Positions 16,626 to 26,417 of a DNA stretch of 64,000 bases are shown piece after piece. The DNA is from Phycisphaerae bacterium (GTDB taxonomy: Bacteria; Planctomycetota; Phycisphaerae; UBA1845): NCBI GenBank assembly GCA_013360585.1, contig JABWBH010000025.1, positions 1-64,000 of the forward strand. The letters run 5' to 3'. A program made the translations under genes and the position numbers. The notes beneath the pieces were generated by a model that saw only the letters and a program-made list of their open reading frames with translations, was not told the DNA's origin and did not search any database. Each line of letters starts with the position of its first letter. The stretch's first letter is position 1.

Positions 16626-17075
16626 ATGCGGGCGGTGGTGCAGCGGGTGTCACGGGGCGACGTCGTGATCGGCGGCGCGTCCTTCGCCCGGATCGACCGG
16701 GGATTGCTCGTTTACCTTGGCGTAGACGCGGACGACGCGGAGACGGACGCGCTCGCTCTCGCGGAACGGGCGGCGCGCCTCCGCATTTTCCCCGACGCGG
16801 AGGGAAAGATGAACCTTGATGTGGGCGAGGTCGGCGGCGCGATGCTCGTCGTCAGTGCGTTCACCGTCAGCGCCGACGCGCGACGTGGACGCCGACCGAG
16901 CTTCGACAGCGCAATGTCTGGCGACGGCGCGGCGCGCCTGGTCGATCGGTTCTGCGAAGCCGTCGCCGCCCTCGGCGTCCCGGTGTCGAGGGGCCGCTTC
17001 GGCGCGGACATGCAGATCGACGCGGTCAACGACGGGCCGGTGTGCATCCTGATGGACTCCCGGAAGCGCTTCTGA
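16626..17075 (+). CDS. dtd: D-aminoacyl-tRNA deacylase
   Basis: A 149-residue protein, the usual DTD length. It hydrolyses D-amino acids wrongly attached to tRNA. The start MRAVVQRVSRG, the middle LVVSAFTVSAD and the end NDGPVCILMDS match the family. The Gly-cisPro pair (137-138) that screens chirality is present and T80 is kept. SQFT reads SAFT (Q78 to Ala) and GPVT reads GPVC. The gene overlaps the next start as TGATG, so the WYL regulator, dtd and the TIGR03790 gene form an operon. Confidence 0.9.
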   Translation: MRAVVQRVSRGDVVIGGASFARIDRGLLVYLGVDADDAETDALALAERAARLRIFPDAEGKMNLDVGEVGGAMLVVSAFTVSADARRGRRPSFDSAMSGDGAARLVDRFCEAVAALGVPVSRGRFGADMQIDAVNDGPVCILMDSRKRF

Positions 17076-18712
17076 TGACTCCCGCGCACTCGCCCTCGAT
17101 TCTTTCGTTCACCGCGTTCGTCGCGCTGGCCGTCGCGACGGCGCCCGCGACCGGCCAGCTCCGAGCAGAACAATGCGCCTTGATCGCGCGGGAAGGCGAC
17201 GCCGAGGGCCTGGCGCTGGCGGCTCGCTACGCGGACCTCCGAGGTGTTCCGGCCGATCAGATGCTCGCGCTGCCTCTCCCTCAGGCGGAGACGCTTACTC
17301 ACCGGCAGTATGAAGCGGCCGCCGATCGCGTCCGGACGTGGCTGGCGGGGCCGATGAAAGACCGCGACCTGCGATGTCTCGTCGTCTTTCGCGGCGTTCC
17401 GCTGAAGGTGGCTGCGGTCGAACCGTCTCCTGAAGATCGTCGGAAAGCGGACGCGCTGACCGAAACACGGGCGGCGCTGGAGGCGGAGTGGACCACGCTG
17501 ATGGAGGATCGACTCGCCGCACTTCCGGCGATCGTTCAAGCGCGCGTCGCCGCGGCGTTAAAGGGGCGCGAGCCTTCGCTCTGGGAACGTCACGACGCGA
17601 CGCGCCGGGCGTGGTCCGCGTACGCACGAGAGCTTCCCGACGAGGCGAGGATTAACCTCAACCGTGAGCTGGTCGCCTATCTTGAGCACGCCGAAGGCAG
17701 CCAGGTTCTGCTGGAGCTGATTCAGTTTGCGGATGCCCGCGGCGTCCCGGAATCGCCGGAGAAAATCGCGGTCGTGGAGCAGACCCTGAAGGACGCCGAG
17801 GCACGCGTGCAACGAAACGCCGACACCGAGCCGGGATCGCCGGAATTCGTAACGCTGGTGCAGGCCCTGCGCGTTCGGAGCGGGCTGGCCGGCGCATCCG
17901 CGTTCCTCACGAAGCGCGCCGAGTCGCTTGTCCCGCCCGACAGCGAAGCCGCCTTCGACAGCGAACTGGCGCTGGTTCACAACGATGCTTACCCGCTCGC
18001 GCGGTGGATTCCGAACCCGCTTCAGGGCTTGCGCAAACCTTCACCACCGCGCGACGCCGCCTTGATGGTCGCGCGCCTGGACGGACCTGACCCGACGATC
18101 ATCGAGCGGATGATGACCGACGCGCTTCACGCGGAGCGGAGCGGGCTGCGCGGTACGTTCTACATCGACGCCCGCGGGCTGACGAAGGATGATGAGTACC
18201 GGGTGTACGATCGCGATCTGGCGGCGCTGGCGGAGTGGACGCGCACACGGACGGTGATTCCCGTCGTGCTCGACCAGCGCGAACCCGTCTTCGCCGAAGG
18301 CTCGTGTCCCGGAGCCGCCTTGTATTGCGGCTGGTATTCACTGGCGAAATATGTGCCGGCGTTCACGTTCGAGCGCGGGGCCGTCGGGTATCACATCGCC
18401 AGCTTCGAGCTGGGGTCGCTGTCGCGATCGAACAAGGCGTACTGGTGCCGCGGGATGCTGACGGACGGCGCGGCGGCGACGCTGGGACCGACCAGCGAGC
18501 CGTATCTGTCGGCGTTTCCCCGACCGAGTGAGTTTTTCGGACTGCTGATGACCGGCGAACTGACGCTGGTCGAGTGCTTCGCGCGGACAAACCCGTTTCT
18601 GTCTTGGCGGATCGCGCTGGTCGGGGATCCGCTTTACCGCCCCTTTGCGAAGAATCCGCCTTACTCGCTCGACGCCTTCCTCGAAGCACATCCCGAGTCC
18701 GAAGCTCCGTGA
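17075..18712 (+). CDS. TIGR03790 family secreted protein
   Basis: A 545-residue protein from the ATG overlapping the dtd stop. An N-terminal signal peptide (about 1-27) is followed by a RYADLRGVP segment and a CLVVFRGVPLKV strand, hallmarks of TIGR03790 proteins. The C-terminal part has ALYCGWYSLAKY, a GSLSRSNKAYWCRGMLTDGAAATLG region and WRIALVGDPLYRPF. A helical, Glu/Ala/Arg-rich insert occupies about residues 130-310. The fold and function of the family are unknown. It is common in planctomycetes and is presumed periplasmic or surface-located. Confidence 0.8.
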   Translation: MTPAHSPSILSFTAFVALAVATAPATGQLRAEQCALIAREGDAEGLALAARYADLRGVPADQMLALPLPQAETLTHRQYEAAADRVRTWLAGPMKDRDLRCLVVFRGVPLKVAAVEPSPEDRRKADALTETRAALEAEWTTLMEDRLAALPAIVQARVAAALKGREPSLWERHDATRRAWSAYARELPDEARINLNRELVAYLEHAEGSQVLLELIQFADARGVPESPEKIAVVEQTLKDAEARVQRNADTEPGSPEFVTLVQALRVRSGLAGASAFLTKRAESLVPPDSEAAFDSELALVHNDAYPLARWIPNPLQGLRKPSPPRDAALMVARLDGPDPTIIERMMTDALHAERSGLRGTFYIDARGLTKDDEYRVYDRDLAALAEWTRTRTVIPVVLDQREPVFAEGSCPGAALYCGWYSLAKYVPAFTFERGAVGYHIASFELGSLSRSNKAYWCRGMLTDGAAATLGPTSEPYLSAFPRPSEFFGLLMTGELTLVECFARTNPFLSWRIALVGDPLYRPFAKNPPYSLDAFLEAHPESEAP

Positions 18713-18737
18713 CCGAGGGCGACGCTCGCACAACCGG

Positions 18738-19658
18738 TCAAGACACACACTCCAGCGCGAGGACCGTGATGTCGTCGGCGCGCCAGCTGGAAGGTTGCAC
18801 AACTTCACGACGTCGGCGCCAGGCGTTCAACGCATACGTCACGCCCTCAGCCGCAACATCGACACGCCAGTCCGCTGCGGGAGGATCAGCGCCGGAACCG
18901 GTCCCCAGCAGAAGATTGTCAAGCCCGTCCGACCAGAGCAGCGCGACGTCTCCCGGCCCGAGTTCATACTCAGCGACTTGAAACTCCGGCGACGGGACGA
19001 CGCCGAGCAGAATGCCGTCTGAGTTCACCGGTTCGACGCACCCGTCTTGCCGCAGCAGCACGGGCGCCGGCGCCCCTCCGCGGGCCACCCGGATGCGGCG
19101 GGACGGTTCGTCGTACGTGGCGCAGACCGCGGCGACGTATTGCTCCTGCGTCGCGCCGAGGCTGATGAGATCGGCGTTGATCCGGCGCAGCATTTCGTCC
19201 GGGCGACGCGCCGCCTCTCCACGCTCGCCGTCCTGACAGCGCAGACTGCGCTTCAGGAACGCGGACATCAAGGCTGCGGGAACCCCGTGACCGGTGGCGT
19301 CGGCGATCGTCATTACAATTGTCCGGTCATCGGCGCGATAAACGTCGTAGAAATCTCCGCTGACACGATCGGCGGGGGCGTACCAGCTTTGCAATCGTGC
19401 CCCGGCGACCTGCGGAAGATGCGCCGGCAGCAGTTCACGCTGAACCTGCTCCGCCAGCGCCAACTCGGCGTCAAGGTCGCGGACCCGGCGCAAAAGCTGG
19501 TCTGAGAGTCGCCGGGCGCGGTCCAGCTCGGTCTCGATCTGACCGAGCGCATTCTCAATCCCCCCGGGGCACCGGAGAGGTCTTGACGCGGTGCGAGCAG
19601 TGGTGGGCCGGGTTTCAAGGACCGTATCCGGCCTGATCCTGATCTGCGGCTGCGCCAT
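18738..19658 (-). CDS. PP2C/SpoIIE-type serine phosphatase (RsbU-like)
   Basis: From the ATG at 19658 (GAGG eight bases upstream), a 306-residue phosphatase. A predicted coiled coil (about 40-75) precedes the SpoIIE domain. Metal-binding aspartates are seen in SGDFYDVY, MTIADATGHGVPAALMSA, LLWSDGLDN and WRADDITVLALE. Such proteins dephosphorylate STAS-domain anti-sigma antagonists in partner-switching pathways. No sensor domain, STAS protein or anti-sigma kinase lies nearby, so its partner is elsewhere. It follows mutL on the same strand after 127 bases. Confidence 0.88.
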   Translation of the reverse strand: MAQPQIRIRPDTVLETRPTTARTASRPLRCPGGIENALGQIETELDRARRLSDQLLRRVRDLDAELALAEQVQRELLPAHLPQVAGARLQSWYAPADRVSGDFYDVYRADDRTIVMTIADATGHGVPAALMSAFLKRSLRCQDGERGEAARRPDEMLRRINADLISLGATQEQYVAAVCATYDEPSRRIRVARGGAPAPVLLRQDGCVEPVNSDGILLGVVPSPEFQVAEYELGPGDVALLWSDGLDNLLLGTGSGADPPAADWRVDVAAEGVTYALNAWRRRREVVQPSSWRADDITVLALECVS

Positions 19659-19785
19659 CCGACGTTCCTCGCGTGGGGCCGCGAGCCTGCAATGCGCAAG
19701 CCGGTCGCGGCGCACAGGTGTTTGTCGGACGCGGTCTGCGCAAACTTGACCGCGGCGCCTTCGGAACGCGTCCGCTCCGCCGCCG

Positions 19786-21759
19786 TCATGTTCGTTTGAA
19801 TTGCCGCTCCAGGTCCGACTTGGTGAGGCGCAACGTGGTGGGTCGGCCGTGCGGGCAGTTGCTCGATCGCTCGACGAGGTCTTTATGCGCGACCAGCGTG
19901 TTGATTTCCTCGGCGGTGAGCGGGTCGCCCGCCTTGACCGCAGCCTTGCACGCCATCATGTCCAGCACGTCGTGAATGAGTGCTTCCGGGTGCTCCTGAT
20001 CCCCCTGTCGCTGGAGGCGATCGAGGAGGTCGCGCATGAATTGCGGGACATCCGTGTCCTTCATCAATGACGGAAAGGCGTGGACGGCGATCCGATCCGC
20101 GCCGAACGCCCCGGCATCGATGCCAAGGCGTTCAAGGAGGTCGGCGCGGGCCTCCACCGCCGCCAGATCGGCTGCGGACGCCGGGATCGTCTCCGGAAGC
20201 AGCAGGCGTTGTGACTCCAACGCAGCGGACATGATCCGCTGACGAAGGTGCTCGTACATGATCCGCTCGTGCAATGCATGCTGGTCGATGATGAGCAGAC
20301 CGTCGTCCGACTCAACGACGATGTAGGTGTTATGAAGCTGGATCGCGCGGAGACCTGACCCGCGCGACGTACCCGGACCTTCCCCCCGCTGCCGATCCGG
20401 GACGCGCTCCGCCGAACCCGCATCGCCTCCGAGCAATCTTGCATCTTGCCCACCTGCGTTAGTCGGCGCCTCGGGGATGCCCCCGGATCGCGCGTCATAA
20501 AGCGACCGCCAGACTACCGCGGCCTGAGCGACGGTGGATTCTCCGCTGAGGGATCCGCCCCGCACGAACCCTTCCGGCTTCCCCGCTCCCCCCCCACCGA
20601 CCAACGTCTCCCCGGAACCGCCCACCCGAATCAGCGGCGGTTGACTCAGCAGCAAAGACGCGAACTCACGACGGATGCGATCCTGCTCAGCGGCGTCCAC
20701 GTTCGGTCGGGCGCGATCCGTCCGAAGCCCGGGCGTCAGGTCGGCGCGTTGCAGCAACTCCCGCAGCGCGCTGAGCACCTGCGAATGAACAAGGTTCGGC
20801 TCCGCCCAGCGAACCTCGATCTTCGTGGGATGAACATTGACGTCAATCATTTCGGGATCGATCGTGATGAAAACGAACACGACCGGAAACCGCGACGGCT
20901 CGATCAACCCGCGGTACGCCTCCTTTACGGCGTGCTGAAGGAACCGGTCGCGGATGTACCGGCCGTTGACGAAGAAATACTGCCACGTTCCCGTCGCCCG
21001 CGAGTGCGCCGGCGGTGCGGCGAAGATCTGAAGGTTCAGACCTCGCTCGCGCCGATCCGTCGCCAGCAGAACGCCCGCCAGTTCGTCTCCGAAGAGCCGC
21101 CGGATCCGGTCGACGGGTCCGCTGGCGGGAGGGAGGTCGTACGTCGTGCGCGCCCCGCTGATCATCCGGAATCCGACGTCCGGAAAGGCCAGCGCCGCCC
21201 GCACAAACACTTCCGTCACGTGTCCGGTTTCGGTCGCCGGCGCCTTCAGGAACTTGCGCCGCGCCGGAACGTTGTGAAAAAGGTCACGGACCTCGACGGT
21301 CGTGCCCGGCGCCGCGGCGGCGGCCTGCGCCCGCTCCAGCGTCGAACCGCAAACGCGGACCTCGTGTCCGCCCGCGGATTCACGACGCCGGGATACGATC
21401 CGCAGCGAGGACACGGCCCCGATGCTCGCCAGGGCCTCCCCGCGAAATCCGAGCGTGGCAATGCGGTAGAGATCCTGCTCATCCGCGAGCTTACTGGTGG
21501 CGTGCGCTCGAACCGCCAGCTCCAGTTCGTCCGGGCTCATGCCTCCGGCGTTGTCGGTCACGCGGATCAGTTCGGTCCCGCCTTTCTCGACGACCACGGT
21601 GATCTCGAGCGGGCCCGGAAGAGGCTCGGCGGATCCGGCGTCGAGGGCGTTGTCCAGCAGCTCCTTGACGACGCTGGCCGGCCGCTCGATCACTTCACCG
21701 GCGGCGATCTGGCTGACCAGCAAAGGTGGAAGTACGCGTATGCGGTTCGCCGACGACAT
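19786..21759 (-). CDS. mutL: DNA mismatch repair protein MutL with endonuclease motifs
   Basis: A 657-residue MutL. The GHKL ATPase domain starts with IAAGEVIERPASVVKELLDNALDAG, with DNAGGM and ATSKL further on and GFRGEALASI following. A low-complexity linker (about 350-460) joins it to the dimerisation domain. Metal-dependent nicking motifs are present: DQHALHERIMYE at 492-503 fits DQHA(X)2E(X)4E, with ACKAAVKAG near 603 and CPHGRP near 635. It should therefore nick the error strand itself, as in bacteria without MutH. mutS is not in the window. Confidence 0.97.
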   Translation of the reverse strand: MSSANRIRVLPPLLVSQIAAGEVIERPASVVKELLDNALDAGSAEPLPGPLEITVVVEKGGTELIRVTDNAGGMSPDELELAVRAHATSKLADEQDLYRIATLGFRGEALASIGAVSSLRIVSRRRESAGGHEVRVCGSTLERAQAAAAAPGTTVEVRDLFHNVPARRKFLKAPATETGHVTEVFVRAALAFPDVGFRMISGARTTYDLPPASGPVDRIRRLFGDELAGVLLATDRRERGLNLQIFAAPPAHSRATGTWQYFFVNGRYIRDRFLQHAVKEAYRGLIEPSRFPVVFVFITIDPEMIDVNVHPTKIEVRWAEPNLVHSQVLSALRELLQRADLTPGLRTDRARPNVDAAEQDRIRREFASLLLSQPPLIRVGGSGETLVGGGGAGKPEGFVRGGSLSGESTVAQAAVVWRSLYDARSGGIPEAPTNAGGQDARLLGGDAGSAERVPDRQRGEGPGTSRGSGLRAIQLHNTYIVVESDDGLLIIDQHALHERIMYEHLRQRIMSAALESQRLLLPETIPASAADLAAVEARADLLERLGIDAGAFGADRIAVHAFPSLMKDTDVPQFMRDLLDRLQRQGDQEHPEALIHDVLDMMACKAAVKAGDPLTAEEINTLVAHKDLVERSSNCPHGRPTTLRLTKSDLERQFKRT

Positions 21760-21871
21760 GACTCCTGCGAGTATACCGAGCCGGTGCGTCCCGACCAGCG
21801 CTCCGCCGGCGCCTTGCGCCTCGACAGACGACCTGCTAGAATTCCGGCGGTCATGTGAGGAGAGTCTTTGT

Positions 21872-23299
21872 ATGTTTCATCAGCGACGGGCGGCGGCGGC
21901 GGCGGTCATTCTTGCGGTTCTCGCGGGAGGGGGAAGGCCCGCTTTCGGCGCGCAGCAAACGCCCTCAAAGATCGAAACCGCGCGACAAGCCTTGAAGTTT
22001 TTTCTGGAAAAGGAGCTTCCTAAGTTCATCGACCGGGGCGACGCAACCTTCAAAGAGAAGTTCACCGTCGCGATCGGAACCGGTATCTGGGACCGCATTC
22101 ACTTCAAAGTCGGGCACTTTGCCGCTGAGGAATCCGCCCGCCTGATCCGTGAGGAGGGGCGTGACGTCGTTGCGTTTGAACTGCGCTTCGAGCGCGGGCG
22201 CGCCGACGTTCGCGTGGGCCTGTCTCCCGGCGGCGAAGTCGTGGGGTTCTGGGTGGACCGCGTCGAGCCCGAGATCGAATACGAGGCGCCCGGGTACGTT
22301 GACGTAGAGGCGTTCATCGACGAACCGGTGCGCGTGGCCGCGGATGAGAAATTTCCGCTGCGGGGTCGGATCACGATCCCCGTCGGCGAGGGTCCGTTCC
22401 CGGGAGTGGTGCTGATTTCGGACGCCGGTCCGCTGGACGTCAACGCGACGACGGGTCCGAACCAGGTTTTCAAGGATGTCGCGTGGGGGTTCGCCTCGCA
22501 GAAGCTGGCGGTCCTGCGGGTCGAGAAACGATCCTTCGCATACCCGCGCGCGTACCCGCCTGCGGAGTGGACGCCCGAAGTCGAGTTCATCGACGACGCC
22601 GTCGCCGCGGTTGCAGCGCTGCGCAAGCATCCGAAGGTGGATCCCCGCGCGGTGTTCCTGCTCGGGCACGGGATGGGGGGCGTGATCACGCCGACGATCG
22701 CCCGGAAAGACCCGCAGATCGCCGGTGTGGTTCTGCTGGCGACCCCCGCCCGCCCGATGCTGAATATGATCGAGGATCAACTGCACTACCTCGTCAATTT
22801 CGACCAGATCATCAGCGAAAAAGAGCAGCGAGAGCTTGCCGCAGCGCTGGAAGCGATCGCATCGGTGCGCGCGGGAGACCCGAAGGGTTCGATCCTCAAC
22901 ACGCCCGCAATGTACTGGAGTCGTTATGAAAAGCTGGACCCCGTCCGTACCTGCCTGGCGACGAAACAACCGCTGCTGATCGTGCGCGGAGAGCGGGATT
23001 TTCAAGTCACCGAGGAGGACACGGTGCTCTGGAAAAGCCGGCTCGCCGACCGGTCTGACGTCGAATTCAGAACCTACCGCCGCCTCAACCACCTTCTGAT
23101 GGGAGGTCTGGGAACCGGCCCCTCCTCGCCTGGCGAATACAGTTCTCCCGGCAAGGTCTCGAAGGAGGTCGTCCTTGAAACAGCGCAGTGGATCCTCTCG
23201 AAAGCGCCGAAGCCAACAACCCCCGTCGTCGCGCCCGAGTCTGCTTCGACGCAACCCCCGGCAGGTCCGCCGTCTCCCGACAATACGCCGACGCCGTGA
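21872..23299 (+). CDS. Secreted alpha/beta hydrolase-fold protein with altered nucleophile
   Basis: From the ATG at 21872 (GAGGAG upstream), 475 residues with a signal peptide (about 1-26, AFG-A). An N-terminal DUF3887-like domain (about 30-135) precedes an alpha/beta hydrolase domain. The nucleophile elbow reads GHGMGG (265-270), with Gly267 where Ser is expected. Candidate acid and His residues are in RGERDFQ and LNHLL. Family relatives are esterases of unknown physiological role. Without the serine the protein may be inactive or use another residue. It is divergent from mutL and overlaps the next gene as GTGA. Confidence 0.85.
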   Translation: MFHQRRAAAAAVILAVLAGGGRPAFGAQQTPSKIETARQALKFFLEKELPKFIDRGDATFKEKFTVAIGTGIWDRIHFKVGHFAAEESARLIREEGRDVVAFELRFERGRADVRVGLSPGGEVVGFWVDRVEPEIEYEAPGYVDVEAFIDEPVRVAADEKFPLRGRITIPVGEGPFPGVVLISDAGPLDVNATTGPNQVFKDVAWGFASQKLAVLRVEKRSFAYPRAYPPAEWTPEVEFIDDAVAAVAALRKHPKVDPRAVFLLGHGMGGVITPTIARKDPQIAGVVLLATPARPMLNMIEDQLHYLVNFDQIISEKEQRELAAALEAIASVRAGDPKGSILNTPAMYWSRYEKLDPVRTCLATKQPLLIVRGERDFQVTEEDTVLWKSRLADRSDVEFRTYRRLNHLLMGGLGTGPSSPGEYSSPGKVSKEVVLETAQWILSKAPKPTTPVVAPESASTQPPAGPPSPDNTPTP

Positions 23300-23790
23300 A
23301 TCACAAAACCTCGGTGAATTCAAGCGCCACGTACCGGGTCAGGCCGGTTCGGGACAACGACGTGCCCGGCATCGTGAACCTGATTCGTCGCGTCTACGCC
23401 GAATACGGGCAGACGCTTGATCAGGCTGAGGAGCCGCACGTCTTCGACCCGGGAGCTTACTTTCGCGGTCACGGCGGAGAGTTCTGGGTAGCGGACGCCG
23501 ACGACACGATCGTCGCCACGTGCGGGGTGAAACCGGTCGGCGATGACGCTGAGTTGAAGACGTTATACGTTGATGCCGCGCACCGGAGGCAAGGGCTTGC
23601 ACGCCGGCTCGTCGACCTCAGCCTCGCTCACGCCGCAGCGCGTGACGCCCGGCGCCTGATTCTCTGGAGCGACACCCGCTTCCTCGACGCGCACCGCCTT
23701 TACCAACGCCTCGGGTTCACGCTGGATGGGCTGCGCGAGCTGAAGGACTCCAACCTGACCTGGGAATTCGGATTCTTCAAGCTCCTCTGA
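23296..23790 (+). CDS. GNAT family N-acetyltransferase
   Basis: A 164-residue protein starting at a GTG that overlaps the hydrolase stop. The GNAT core is clear: RPVRDNDVPGIVNLI at the start, then ELKTLYVDAAHRRQGLARRLVD with the acetyl-CoA loop RRQGLA, followed by ILWSDTRFLDAHRLYQRLGF. It transfers an acetyl group to an unknown amine. It is translationally coupled to the secreted hydrolase and convergent with the PPC-domain gene. Confidence 0.88.
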   Translation: MNHKTSVNSSATYRVRPVRDNDVPGIVNLIRRVYAEYGQTLDQAEEPHVFDPGAYFRGHGGEFWVADADDTIVATCGVKPVGDDAELKTLYVDAAHRRQGLARRLVDLSLAHAAARDARRLILWSDTRFLDAHRLYQRLGFTLDGLRELKDSNLTWEFGFFKLL

Positions 23791-23829
23791 CCTTCAGGAT
23801 ATGCAAGCCCGCGCGACCCGACCGCGCGG

Positions 23830-26319
23830 TCAGGGTTGCGCTGGCGGGGGCGGCGGATCAGTGGCCTTGCGCGCCTCGGTCTCCTTGCGGCGGGCTTCGA
23901 TCGCCGCGAGGCGCTCCGCCTTCCTGCGATCCTTCTCTTCCTGGGCCTTGCGGGCGGCTTCTGTGCGTTCCGCCTCTTTCTGTGGATCCTTCGGCGGGAG
24001 CGGCCGGTCGATCACGAGTTGCCCCGGAGGAGAGTTATGTGCCACCGCAACCGAACCGGTCGGTACCGGCACATGAACGAAAACACTGCCGTGCTCCCCG
24101 GGCGGAGCATCCGCCTCGACGTTAAGAGGAAAACGCAGCTCCGGGGTCTGCGCCGTGAAATTCAGCGGAACCGTCGTCACCTTGTTCGGCAATCCGAGAA
24201 GTTGCGCCTGCGCCTCGCCCTCAAACGGCGCTCGATGCGTCAACTTCACCACCAGTTCGACCGGCATGCCCTGCTCGGTTCGGGTTCGTTCGACCGCAAA
24301 CTCGACGAAGGGATCGGCAACCTCCAGTTCGACCAGACCGCTTGACACTTCGATCGGGGCGCCGCCGCCGTCTGCTGACGCGATCACAACGATCGGCCAC
24401 CGCCCCACCGCTGCATTTCCCGCAGCGTTCAGCGGAATCCCCCCCTCGGCTGTCCCCGACGGCAGCTCAAGCGCCCCGGACGCAATTCCGGGCGGATTCC
24501 AGATCATCCGCGCCGTGATGTGCCCCTCGTAGCCTTCCGCTCGCTCGACGCGCACCGGAAGCGACATCGATCCAAAACGGACGATCGGTGTGTCCGGCGG
24601 ACGAAGTTCAATCCGGAAAGGCGCCGGCTGTGCCGACGCAACGGCCAGGCGATCCGCAGAATAACTGTAAAAGGGGTTGTTCTCGTAACGAACCAGTTCA
24701 ATGTCCTGGTCAAAACGACCTCGGATGCCCGTCGCGGCGTCAACGTGCGTCGCCGTCAGATCGACCAGCGCCCCCGCAGGCGCCGCATCCGCCACCGCCT
24801 CAAACACGACCGGAATTTGCCCAACACTGGCTGGCATCTGCACAAAATGCGCCGCCACCCCTCCAGGCAAACCCTCCGCCGCCAGATTCAAAGCGCCGCC
24901 GAAGTCCACCCGGTTAGCCGTCACCAGCAGCGCAGCCCGGTTTCCCGCCGGGACGGTCAGTCCTCCTTCCCTTGATGAAACCGTCAGCGTGAGCGCCGGT
25001 TTCGGCGGGCCGATCTCCAGGAAGTACACGAATTCCCCTCCGCCACGCCAGAGCAGATCGCGCACGGCGATCACATACTTCTCTGACGCCTGACATGTCC
25101 AGCGCAGCACGCTGTCCGCACCCGCGGCATCGTCGTTCCCCGCACCCTCACCACCGGCGAGCCTTCGAACCTCGATCACCGCATCCAGCGGCGACCCGAG
25201 TCGCCGGGCAAACAACCGCGCTTCAAGGGTCTGACCCTGCGCGCCGTCGAACACAAAGTAATCAACTTCTCTCGCCGCCGAGATGACGCCCGACGCCGCA
25301 CCCGGCAGCGTCAGCGGGGTCGCCTGCTCCGGACTGTCGTTCGGTTCGACCTCGACGGCAATCCCCAACTCTGACACCCGAAAGGGCATCGGACTGGGGC
25401 TTATGCCGCGCTCGTCGATTGCAGGCACGTACACAATCCCGGGTTCCGGGGGAAACGTCACGCTCTGCGTCGAGCCCCCACCTCCGATCCACGTCACCGG
25501 CGCAGTGCTCCCCGCCTGCCCCCCGCAGGGGTGCGAAGCCGCAGGGCGAGGGAAAGACCCGACGTGAAGTCGGTAGTGCGCATTCCCCGCCCCCCCGAAG
25601 GCCGTCTCGCGCACCACCACGCAATATGTCCCCTCCGCCGGAAGCGTCGCCGTCAGCGCCGCATCCTGACGCAGAAGAGACGAGTCATCTGCAACGGCAA
25701 GCTCAGCTCCCGACGAATCCGTCAACGCAATCCGAGGGTCAAACAACACGTCCCCGAGGCGCTGCCCCTCAATCTCGACTGAGACAACCTGCCCCGCCGC
25801 CCCTGCAAAGGAAAAAACGTCCACGTCTTCCGGCGGAATCGCGCCGTTTATGCAGACCGGCAGGGTGATCGCTTGTGCGGTCTGCGAAGTCTGGTTCGGT
25901 TCGGCTTCGGCGATCTCCGGCAAGGCACCGACGGAGAACAAGCGCCCGTTTGAAATGCCCGCCGCCGTCCGCAACCGCAGGAATCGCAACCCCGGTGCGC
26001 CATCCGGCGCAAGTCGAAGCGTCGCTCTCGCTACGCCAGGCTCCACCGCCTCGACGGCGACGCAGGTGACGCCCGGTTCGTGACTCAACACCTCCAGCGG
26101 AGCCTCAAGGCGAGCACCGCGGAAGGTGACTACCACGTCCGTCCCCCGCTGCCCGCCGCGCGGAAGCACGCTCTCGATCGCGGGCGGAGCCGAGGCGAGA
26201 CAGATCGTCGCGAAGACCGTCGGGAGCATCAAAAACACCGACCGGCCGCGCCGCAGTCCTGACAGCCGATGAAGCGGAGTCGTTTGACGAAGGAACCTGA
26301 AATGCACGGGAATTCTCAT
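23830..26319 (-). CDS. Large secreted protein with PPC (pre-peptidase C-terminal) domains
   Basis: From the ATG at 26319 (GGAGAGG upstream), 829 residues with an N-terminal signal region ending near ICLASA. Beta-rich Ig-like sequence follows. Two PPC-type domains are recognisable from AEPNQTSQTAQAITLP and VEPNDSPEQATPLTLP, each followed by DVDVFSF or EVDYFVF. The C-terminus is a charged Lys/Arg/Glu helix with a proline end. There is no peptidase domain. Such proteins pair with DUF1501 genes in planctomycetes and are thought to act at the cell surface. An SHPCGGQAGSTAP patch near residue 265 looks like inserted repeat DNA. Confidence 0.82.
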   Translation of the reverse strand: MRIPVHFRFLRQTTPLHRLSGLRRGRSVFLMLPTVFATICLASAPPAIESVLPRGGQRGTDVVVTFRGARLEAPLEVLSHEPGVTCVAVEAVEPGVARATLRLAPDGAPGLRFLRLRTAAGISNGRLFSVGALPEIAEAEPNQTSQTAQAITLPVCINGAIPPEDVDVFSFAGAAGQVVSVEIEGQRLGDVLFDPRIALTDSSGAELAVADDSSLLRQDAALTATLPAEGTYCVVVRETAFGGAGNAHYRLHVGSFPRPAASHPCGGQAGSTAPVTWIGGGGSTQSVTFPPEPGIVYVPAIDERGISPSPMPFRVSELGIAVEVEPNDSPEQATPLTLPGAASGVISAAREVDYFVFDGAQGQTLEARLFARRLGSPLDAVIEVRRLAGGEGAGNDDAAGADSVLRWTCQASEKYVIAVRDLLWRGGGEFVYFLEIGPPKPALTLTVSSREGGLTVPAGNRAALLVTANRVDFGGALNLAAEGLPGGVAAHFVQMPASVGQIPVVFEAVADAAPAGALVDLTATHVDAATGIRGRFDQDIELVRYENNPFYSYSADRLAVASAQPAPFRIELRPPDTPIVRFGSMSLPVRVERAEGYEGHITARMIWNPPGIASGALELPSGTAEGGIPLNAAGNAAVGRWPIVVIASADGGGAPIEVSSGLVELEVADPFVEFAVERTRTEQGMPVELVVKLTHRAPFEGEAQAQLLGLPNKVTTVPLNFTAQTPELRFPLNVEADAPPGEHGSVFVHVPVPTGSVAVAHNSPPGQLVIDRPLPPKDPQKEAERTEAARKAQEEKDRRKAERLAAIEARRKETEARKATDPPPPPAQP

Positions 26320-26378
26320 TGACCTCTCCCCCGTCAATTGCATAAAGTAGCGCAACCGTTTCGGGCCGTCAACGCGAC

Positions 26379-26395
26379 GCAGGCTTGTCGCCTGC
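26379..26395 (+). promoter_or_regulatory. Hairpin in the leader of the DUF1501 gene
   Basis: Arms GCAGGC and GCCTGC flank a 5-base loop, 22 bases upstream of the start codon and just before the AGGAGG ribosome site. It may influence mRNA stability or translation; no known riboswitch is recognised. Confidence 0.4.
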
Positions 26396-26417
26396 CGTCG
26401 GCAAAGGAGGAAGGCGC

